Below are positions 12,501-23,403 of a stretch of 64,000 bases of DNA, piece after piece (position 1 is the stretch's first letter; each line of letters opens with the position of its first letter). The stretch lies in NCBI GenBank assembly GCA_036924255.1, contig JAUPFN010000009.1, positions 6,411,001-6,475,000 of the forward strand, given 5' to 3'. A program made the translations under genes and the position numbers. The stretch comes from Apodemia mormo (taxonomy: Eukaryota; Arthropoda; Insecta; Lepidoptera; Riodinidae). The notes under the pieces are model-generated. The model ran no database searches. It worked only from the letters and a program-made list of their open reading frames with translations, and was not told where the DNA came from.

Positions 12501-15500
12501 TAGATTTTTTTGTATTGTAAGATAGCAAACAAGCAGATAATTCTCGTGATATAGAACTATCGCCTGTAGACACCAAAGATGTTTATGATGCGTTGCTATC
12601 CTTGTGGCGGGATCTTAATGTCATTTGCATAAGTTTACGAGCTAAATTACGCTCAAAACCAGATCATAACAGTGACAAGTATTGACGTTATTCCGGCAGG
12701 AATAGGTAAGGCGGTGGTACCAGACCCGGACGAGAAAATGTGGAACTTTTCACCTTGTAGCCATGATAGTAGTGACTCGCATAGCCAGTCGTTCGTCTCC
12801 TGACGCCCGCCTGACGGAATGGCAGATGATTTATTTATTTATTTAATGTTTTATTGTACACAATTAAAAGAGAAGTAATACATAGAGACTTATTAAAAAC
12901 AGACTGTACAATGGGCGAGTTTATCATTAGTAAAAGAAATTTCTTCCAGCTGACCCGAATAAGAGTAAACACAATAATTATTGAAATGTTAAAATAGTGT
13001 ACAATAATCATAAAACTAGATATATATGAATATAACAGTCTTGATACATTAAATTTAGCCACATAATATTTAAAAATGAACAACAATTGATAGAAATTAA
13101 ACAAAAGTACTATGTAGACCCAGCAAGAAAAGTTCTCTTAGACTTTTTTTTCAAATTGGAAGAGATTGACTCATACGAACCTTGGGCGGTAGTGAGTTCC
13201 AAAACCTGACAACTTGAACATGGAAAGAATTTGATAAAAAATTTTAACTGTGTGGGGGACATTTTAAAAGGGCAGTAATACTTGATCTAGAAGGTGAACC
13301 CGATGGATGCAAGAAAGAAAACCCATCACCCAAATAGCTTGATGCATTAGGATTAAACAGGATATTAAAAAGAAGACAAAGAATATGAGTGTTCCTACGC
13401 AGCCGTATTGAAAGCCATTTAAGTTGAGCTCTAAAGTTAGAGACATGGTCATACTTCCGTAAAGCAAAAATAAACCTAATACAGAGATTCTGCAGCCTCT
13501 CTCATTCTTTAAAGGCAGCCTCTTGGCTGCCTTTAAAGAATGACACGGGGGACAATATTTTTTCACTAACTTTTGAAATGATTAGAATGTAACTTCCCGT
13601 TGACCTAGAATGTGTAGCTATGGTTACCTACAAGTTTGTACGGAACCCTTGGTATGCTCCCTCTCCCTCTCCCTCTCCCTCTCCCTCTCCCTCTCCCTCC
13701 CCCTCCCCGCCCCGTCGACTGCATAGTCAGGGTCGCTAACCACTCGACCAACGGGGCGGCAATTTAAATTATATAGAAACATATTATTACCTTAAAATAA
13801 TCAGGCATAACCAAAGGTAGAACCATTGCCTCCTGTAAGACGGATTTGGCATCTTCCAAACCAATAACATCCTTCCAACGCACATCTGGATTCTTCTGTA
13901 GAATATCCCTCTCCAAAGTTTCTACGAGGTGTATTTCATAACCCGTCGTATCAAATATCTTCTCATCTCTCTCTAATATCGCGACATCCCCTTCAGCTGG
14001 CACATCAGTTTTCTTTGCAAGTGGTTTGATGGCTACTAAGTGTCGTCTGCGTGGTATTCTTTCAACTGATCGAGTTTTTCTTCCGCTGCCTAAGGATGAA
14101 GTTGTGGATGATGCTTTACGTGTGGCAATTGACGGTAATATCGGTTGAAGTTCAGGGTCACGTTTACGTAACGTACCCGCCCACTTCTCTGTAGTGGGGT
14201 CTGGTTGTTTAGCGTGGTCTAGAGGTTGCTCTTGGAAAGTATTTACTGGGGTTGGTCGAACGACTGTAAAAGTTTAAAAAGGAATTTCCATATTAAATTT
14301 TAATTTCATGCAAATAAAAAACAAACAAATAATTGAATCGCTTTTTACATTCGCTGTACAACACGAACAACAAACTAACAACAGTTTGCAGAAATCATTA
14401 TCCTAAAGAAGAGAAGAGGTAGATTAAGACCTTTTCTTTCAAAAAAGAATGATTTGATCTTTAATTTTTCGTAGACTAATTATTTAATATCAACAACATT
14501 TTCCACTAACGGCAGCAAAAATTTACACAAATTCCTAACCCAACTAGTTCTCAGGATTGTAAGCTATTTGACTTACTGCCATTTATATATATATATATCT
14601 GTATGCGAATTTTTCGGGTGAACAATTGATACTGCTTCTTAGTTACAAATGCATCAATCACTTGAATTAAATTAATTGTCGTAAATGCTGGATCTTATTA
14701 AACTATTCAAATCGACAGAGTTTTAACACAGTGGAAAAATGTGACCTAAGTGTACTTAATTTCTCCACAGCTGTTTTTGTCCACATTTTCTTAAAATCAA
14801 TTTAAAGGTTGTAAAAATATAACAAAACTAAACAAAAAGCCTAGAAATGCTTAATTTTACACTTATATCGCTCATTATCTAAGAAATTATCAGTTGTTAG
14901 TCACAGCACTGCAGTCGCTTACAATGGAGGCATATAAATGGAGCTATGAGCGATTATCTTACCTTGTGTAGGAAGGTGTCTAGTACCATTCGCGAGGTGT
15001 GTGTTAGGATTCTTGGCTTTTTCTCTTCTTGTGTCGCTCCTTTCCATCCTGTTCAGGCCATCTCTCGCATCGTTTTGGCCGTCTTTCTTATCCCCATCTC
15101 GCCTGGTAGACATTCTCGCGAAACCAAAAGGCTGCAAGCTCTCAGACATCATTCGGTCCATCATTCTGGCCATGTGATGAAAACCAGAACTAGGGCTGCA
15201 ATAAATGACATGAGATATAATTTTGCACTCTACCTATTATTTTATTCGCTAGTCAAGACTTTGGTTATTATAAGATATTATTATTCATCGGTGTTATTAG
15301 ATTTTTCATGCAGAAAAATTAGAGTAACAGGTCGAAATCTAGTAATTTCTTTTAATTTCATAATATAGCAAAAAGTCGATCGTTCTTCTGTTGGAAAAAG
15401 ATAACTTTCGACTAAAGACACAAAAGATGTTAATGCTACGATGTTATCCATATTGCGAGGTTAGAATACAAGATAGATAATTTTACCCTCTACCGGCTAC

Positions 15501-18500
15501 CTTACCCTCTAATCCAAAAAAAACGGCGGCAAAAAGTACCAATGTTATTGCAGCAGAAATAGGTAAAGAGGTTGTACTAAAACCCGATAGAGACGTTGTA
15601 GAACTCTACTACCTAATTAGTGGTTAGGTACATCAGTGACACGTATCAATCTGCTCTCTTCTTTTATGGGGTGATTATCGGTAAAAAGAAAAAGACTAGA
15701 AAAAAATCCTTTATTAGATATAAGTTCACTCATTGTACTGTTTGTTTTAAATATTTTTTAAATGTGTACAATGAAGTACTAAGTAGTATTAAATAAAAAA
15801 CATTTAGATTAATAAAAATGTCGTCTGTACGAAATAATCTAATGTACGATAAAACTCGAACGAAAAAATTCACAAATGTCAGTTGGAAAATAGTATGTAA
15901 CAAAATAAATAAAAAAATCTATTCTTTTAAAAATGGAGCCCGGATCAACACCGGGAGTTTTAAAACACCAATACTTCAGAGTTCATATGAGCACGTAAAG
16001 CTGTTGGTCCCAGATGTCGTAAGCAGAAAGAGATAGCCGATTAGAATGGTAAAATGCGATGATGGAGATTCGATCAAGCCGATGAATCGTATTATTCCTC
16101 GTGGTAAGCCAAGCTCTATTTCAAGAGCATTCCTGCCTTTCTGACTAGTAGTTCATAAAACGCAAATGATTGACCAAACACATCACTACTATCTACTCGG
16201 AACTACCAGATGGAAGAATTCAGCAACGTCTCACACGGTTATGGTACTACTATCTTACTTATTCCTGTCGCAATTTCATCAGTGCACAGAAATATCAGTA
16301 ACTTATACCGCTTTTTTATATTACAGAATAGGAAATAAGCAGATTTCACTCTGGGTGGAATTGAGACGATATTCGCCGAAAAAGATGGTAATGGTGCGTT
16401 GCTATTTGTGTGACGGGGTGATAAAGACATGCGTAAGTTTATCTGCTACCTTACCTTCAAAACCTGAAAACGATAGAGATGAGCGCTGATGCTATGGTGA
16501 TAGTAATAAATAAAACGGTGATATCAAGCCCGGATGAGCCATCGTGGAACCTAATATTCACGATGGCAGTGACACGTTTGGCCAATTATTCTATTTTACC
16601 AATTGTCCGGCAGAATTGTAAAGGAAGACAAGTTTATATGGACCATGATTATTTGATTTCTCTCTGAACTGAAGACATGTATGTCAGTTCTAATCTCCCC
16701 CGGTCGTCTCTCCATCCATTTACATTCGCCTTCTAAACCTGTATTATCAATTTTTCATATACCATTCTTACCGCAAGTCCGAACCAAAGAATCATGGTCT
16801 TTCTCATTTTTACACCGACACCTTTTTTTCGATCCCTCTCTCTCTCTCACACATTCACTTCAATAGAAAGAATTTGTATATACGTTAAACTAAGTAAGTC
16901 ACTTTACTCAATCAGCATGTACCTCAATATACAAAGATAAGTAGGTATAGTCCTGACATTAAATCTCAGGTGATATAAACGTAAGTAGACGCCACTAGAT
17001 CTATAATCAATATATATGTACTAATCAACGATACTAATACAATATAATATAATATAATATAATATAATATAATATAATATAATATAATATAATATAATAT
17101 AATATAATATAATATAATATAATATAATATAATATAATATAATATAATATAATATAATATAATATAATATAATATAATATAATATAATATAATATAATAT
17201 AATATAATATAATATAATATAATGATTTTTAGATACCAAAGTCTAAGATATTTTCCCTATCTCAAGTTTAAATGCCAAAAATTACATACCCGAAAAATGG
17301 GTCACGTACGAAAAATTGTCTCAGCCCTCCAATATTGGGGTACAGAGTATCTCCGAAACCGAAATCCATTGTTGGTCGCAGCAGTCGTCTTGCTATATAA
17401 TTGTACATATGTAAAGAAAGGTTAAGTATGGTACGGAAGCATAATTTTCTTGAAATATTGAAACTGTGTCATTAGGTGTTGTTGAACCGGACTTGAAAAT
17501 GTGCCATTTGACAGTTCTGTTTTGATTCAGTCGCTATGGCAACGTGTCTACGGAACCTGCGTATGACAAAACGTAACAGTTTTGGTTTATCTAATTCAAT
17601 TAAATTATAAGAGACTTTAAGGCTTTGAACATAAAGTTGGATATTATTAACAAATGGTATAATCACCGTTGACCTTGTTTTTTGACATTTCCGTAAAACT
17701 TTCGTTTATTCCTTCCAAGGCCTACGCACATTTACATAATTGTTTACAAAAGAGTTTAATATACCAAAGTAACACCTTTTGATTTTTTAGACTGAATTTT
17801 ACAAAATCAACAATTACCTACTCCATAAGACCAAAAGCCTGTTCGATTATTAAAAATATGTGTACTTTTAAAACCAATCTCAATATATTTATCGAATATT
17901 GAATTGAAAATTCCGGTTTGGAGAGTCGTTGAAGTGACAATACCTCCTAACTAACATATTTAAACAAATTTACTTTTTTATTGCAATAGACATAAAATTC
18001 AATTTTGCATCTATAGAATTTTCTCTTATCTTTTAACAATATTCAGAAGAAAAGTTAGAGCTTTGTGGAAATAACTTTATATTCAATTCAAATCAGCACA
18101 TTTAAGACTAGATGTCAAACGTTTTTTTCCTCTCCTGTAAAATTAACATTTATATAGTTAGGAGGTATTGTCACTTCATCGACGAATGCATTGTACATGT
18201 ATGTATGTGGTACTATGTCTTCCACAAAGATCAACATCTTTGTTGTCAATAAGCGATTTTCTCGTTTTTATTCTATGGTATAAAAAGCGTTAATACCTTT
18301 CAGTTTTCTGATAAAAACAACGCTGCACGGAATTGGAAGTGCCCGGTTGGCGATAGGCTTGCCTATCACATTGTGGGACTAAGTATCTTCAAGTAATCGT
18401 GAGTGCAGTGGTTGTACATCCTAGCTGCGTCTTCGGGGATACGGACGTGAAGATAATTTATGTTTTCTAGAGACTTCACATTCACATTTTTTATAAAAAA

Positions 18501-21500
18501 ATAACTCATAGATAAGCTCTACACCCACTCTTTTAGGTTTACCGGAAGTCATCTCTTACAGAGATAAGCTCACCTTTTTTTAGTATTTTCACGAATCAAA
18601 TCATAATACATCTTTATGTGTACAATAATTTATTAAATCCATACTAATATTATAAATGCGAAAGTAACTCTGTCTGTCTGTCTGTCTGTCTATCTGTCTG
18701 TTACGCTTTCACGGCCAAACCACTGAACCGATTTGGATAAAATTTGGTACAAATATAGTTTGAGACCCAAGAAAGGACATAGGATAGTTCTTATCCCAGA
18801 AATCCCACGGGAACGGGAACTATGAGGGTTTTTGTTTCAGAACTTTTTCCACGCGAACGAAGTTGCGGGCACAGCTAGTAATAAATAAATAACAGTAACA
18901 GTTGTACTAAACGCTGAAATGTAACGCATATTATAGCAGAAAGTCATAAACCATTTGCAAATCCAGTATAACATATTTGGCAATATTCCACCATACAAAA
19001 CCTGCTGCCAGAATTTCAATGAATAAGAAAAACATGACAACTACAAGTTACCCATCCTAAGCCTGGCGGTAAAAGCTTTTACTAGACTACGTCTTTCGAT
19101 TGAGGTCGTATAATCGCTAAAAGCGCTTCCGGTAAGATATAATCGCCTATAATTACATTTAAAATTCAAAATCACCCTAAGCTATTGAACCTTGTTTGTC
19201 CACTGTAAACTTGAGACGTATGTGTGTCAAAGGTTGATGACTAGACTAATCCGGGTCATTAACCTGTGAAGACAAATTGAACACAACATTTTGATATGAA
19301 CTTCCGAAAAAAGGATATGGGGTTAGCGATTAATATTTATATGATGAGTTTATAGGACTAGATAGAACTTCACACGCAATAAGATGTTTGTATTAGCTTT
19401 TTCTATATAAAATAATTATTATTGGTATTGAAAAAAAACAATTTAAAAAAATGAGTAAACGGTTGAACCTACGGACCATCTCAGAAACTTCAAATATGAC
19501 AAATGTCAACAATACCCATATCTAAAAACTTCTGAACCAATTTTGCTGAAACTGAGACTGTTCCCTAACTTAGAATATTTAAATTAGAAAGAACTATCTG
19601 TGACTTATAACATAGCTTTTAGTTCCCAAGAAATTCGTGGATAAACACACAAACATAAATACACACGAAATTTAGTACACGTGCTTAGACGCCTAAACAC
19701 GTCTACTAAATTTCGTAAGATAGCAAACGAGCAGATGGCTCTCCTGATGGAAAGAGAAATCAACGCCTATAGACACCAAAGATGTTAATGGTGCGCTGCT
19801 ATCCGTGTGGCGGGATGATAATGCCTCATGCATAAGTCTACCTATACTGGTTACCTAACCCTCCAAACCGGAACACGAATATTACAAGCAGTGACGCTAT
19901 TGCAGCCGGAATAGGTAAAGCGGAGGTACCAAATACCCAGAGTTGGTCTATTTTTCAAAGGCGCCCGGACCAACACGGGGTGTATTCTCTATTATTTTGC
20001 CTTTTCCGTACTACCTGACAAACGACAAATGGTCTTCTCGTTAAAAGAGACTTGAATCAAAACAGAGATTTGTAATTTGCCCTTAAAATAATTTCGCGGA
20101 ACGTGTCAAGAGTTAATACTGAGCAAATCATTTGCCAAGGCGAAAACCCACACGCCAATTTGTTTCATTGATTTAATCTTTCAACCTTAACATCCAATTG
20201 TGTTCTTACAGCAGTCCATTCAAATTGGCAATTCACGCTGGAGATTGGTTTTAATAAAACAATCCGGGTCTGTATGATTATTATTGCAATCATCGCCAGT
20301 TTTACCGGATGCTAAACGGTTTTATTTATGAATATTATACAAGTATTATATTCGATTTCGAATAGCGAAGAAAATACAGGGAACATAAGTTTTTAGAAGA
20401 TATAAATTACATAAATATCGCACAAACAAAATACATTAAATTAAACAAATTTTACTGCCAAATACTTTATTTATTGCCTCGCATAAGCTTCGGCCTTCGC
20501 GTGACATTCATGCTACGAGAACTGTTATTAATAACTTAATAACTACCTAATGAAAAATTACCAGTGAATAACATTTTTCAGAAGGTTGCTAGTTTATTTG
20601 GCATACACCAACATATATCATGGTAGGATGGAAACGTCTCTACATTCATAAGTCTTTAATAATTATTTATTCCTGCCGCAATAGCGTCAATGCCTCTCAC
20701 GGTCGTATACCGGTTTGGAACATTACCATTCATCCACACGGAGAGCAATGCACCATTTACAAGTTTTGTGTCTAGGCGATAGTTGTTTCTTTCCTAGAGA
20801 ACAATCTACTTGTTTGCTATCTTATGATATAAAAAAGTCAGTATGCCTTCTGAGGTACTCTAACAAAACCTTCGAATATACGCTTTCAATAGGGAATATC
20901 GGTAAGATTACTTATTGATAACCTTTAACTAGTGAGGTTTCATTTAAATGTGATGATTCTAGTTTATTAGTCTAGCCTCGAATATAACGAAGCCAATGCA
21001 AAGCCAATAGTGGTAGCCCAAATTTAACTTCAAACTTTGGCTAAGTACTCTGCTCGTTCGGTTATCGAGTGTTGCTGTTGTAACTCTTTACTCTACCAGT
21101 TATTGTTATTTTGGAAGAAAAATTGTGTAGGCGTTTGACCCTACAGGCCATCCCTGAAACTTCCCGCTTAATTAAGGTATTTTAAGCTCGAAATAGTAAA
21201 AACTATAAACATAGATTTTTTCAGTTCAAACATCTATTTTGTTAAAATGGCAGTATATTGATTTTTGAAAAGTTGTATATTTTGGAAACACTGATTGAAT
21301 TCGATCTTTCGAATGACATTCAACTCAATTTTTGAGATCTGAAATATTGCTTTTAGGCTGAAAAATTTCGTAGCAATGTCAAAAAACATTTTTTTCAAAT
21401 ATTTTCATTATTAGTAAATCCTAAACAAATTAACTGATTTTAATCCAATTAACTGTATTCGGCGCAGTTTTTAAAGGAGAAAAGCTGGTAAGATTTTTAA

Positions 21501-23315
21501 GTCCATTACATCGGTGTATTAGCCTGAAAATTATTTTAAAAATATAAAGTAAATATGCTAAAAATGACGTAATTTTAATATTTGAAAAGCTGTAACTTTT
21601 GAAAATTTGATTCGATTGTGATTCTTGAAATGCCATCTGACTTATTTTTTAGTACTAAAATATTATAGAATACCAAAAAATGATTAGTTGGAAAATTTCG
21701 AAGTTATAGTGAGGTTTCATTTAAATGTGATGATTCTAGTTTATTAGTCTAGCCTCGAATATAACGAAGCCAATGCAAAGCCAATAGTGGTAGCCCAAAT
21801 TTAACTTCAAACTTTGGCTAAGTACTCTGCTCGTTCGGTTATCGACTGTTGCTGTTGTAACCCTTTACTCTACCAGTTATTGTTATTTTGGAAGAAAAAA
21901 TGTGTAGGCGTTTGACCCTAAAGGCCAACCCTGAAACTTCCCGCTAAATTAAGGTATTTTAAGCGCAAAAGAGTAAAAACTATAAACATAGATTTTTTCA
22001 GTTCAAACATCTATTTTGTTAAAATGGCAGTATATTGATTTTTGAAAAGTTGTATATTTTGGAAACACTGATTGAATTCGATCTTTCGAATGACATTCAA
22101 CTCAATTTTTGCGATCTGAAATATTGCTTTTAGGTTGAAAAATTTCGTAGTAATGTCAAAAAACATTTTTTTCAAATATTTTCATTATTAATAAATCCTA
22201 AACAAATTAACTGATTTTAATCCAATTAACTGTATTCGGCGCAGTTTTTAAAGGAGAAAAGCTGGTAAGATTTTTAAGTCCATTACATCGGTGTATTAGC
22301 CCGAAAATTATTTTAAAAATATAAAGTAAATATGCTAAAAATGACGTAATTTTAATATTTGAAAAGCTGTAACTTTTGAAAATTAGATTCGATTTTGATT
22401 CTTAATTTGCCATCTGACGTATTTTTTAGTTCTAAAATATTATAGAATACCAAAAAATGATTAGTTGAAAAATTTTGAAGTTACTAGGTGGTAGAGTTTT
22501 GCATTGTCTCGCCCGGGTCAGGTACCACCGCCTTACCTATTCCTGCCGCAATAGCGTCAGTGCTTGTTGCTGTCGTGTTCCGGTTTGGAGGTTAAGGTAG
22601 CCGGTAAACTTATGCATGTGGCATTAGACCTTAGCAACGCACCATAACACCTTGGGTGTCTATAGGCGATCTTCCATCTCTTTCCATCAGGAGACCCATC
22701 TGCTTGTTTGCTATCTTATGATATAAAAAAAATATGTCGAAAAATACTTTTTTTTTAAATTTTTCGTCAACGATTTCTCCCAAACGGATAAATCAATTTT
22801 GTTGTAATTTATACATTAGATGTAGTATTTTAAGGAATAGAGCTGATTAGTTTTTGTTCTCAATCCGTACATTAATCTGGAAGTTATGTTAAAAAAACTG
22901 TTTCGCCAAAATTATTTTTGGGGTTTTTTCAAAATTTCTCAAAATCGCCATGGCCGACTTGGTACAAATTTTCAGGAAGTCTAAGTTGAGCAGAATCCAA
23001 TCGAATGCCATCAACCGCGTTTCGATCGGTTTAGCCGTTCAAAAGTTATGAGATGTTTACATACACACATACACACACACACACACACATATACATACAG
23101 ACATACTGACGTCATCGCAAAAATAGTCGGAAAAGATTTCTAGGACCTCAAAACGTGGAGATCCGGTGAAAACTCGATTTTCGAAAATCGGGCCAAATTC
23201 AGTAACTTCCTATCTACGTACATTACGTACATTACGTACTACGTATCGGGAAGTTAAAAAACAACGAGTAGTATATTCCTCGAAAAAAATCCCCATAAGG
23301 TTATAAGCTGTACGT

Positions 23316-23356
<41 letters not shown>

Positions 23357-23365
23357 TGTGTGTGT

Positions 23366-23403
<38 letters not shown>

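Noticed and set aside
13700..13760. Possible functional tRNA gene (A-box-like GGTCGAGTGG)
   Set aside because: The cloverleaf 3' half and B box are missing; related full copies with tails show it is the head of a SINE.
17021..17239. ORF made of YYIIL repeats
   Set aside because: It is simply the translation of the (AATAT)n tract.
18660..18700. Direct short repeats considered as a CRISPR-like array
   Set aside because: They are the (CTGT)n stretch of a Lep1-like Helitron; CRISPR is not expected in a eukaryotic genome and no spacer pattern exists.
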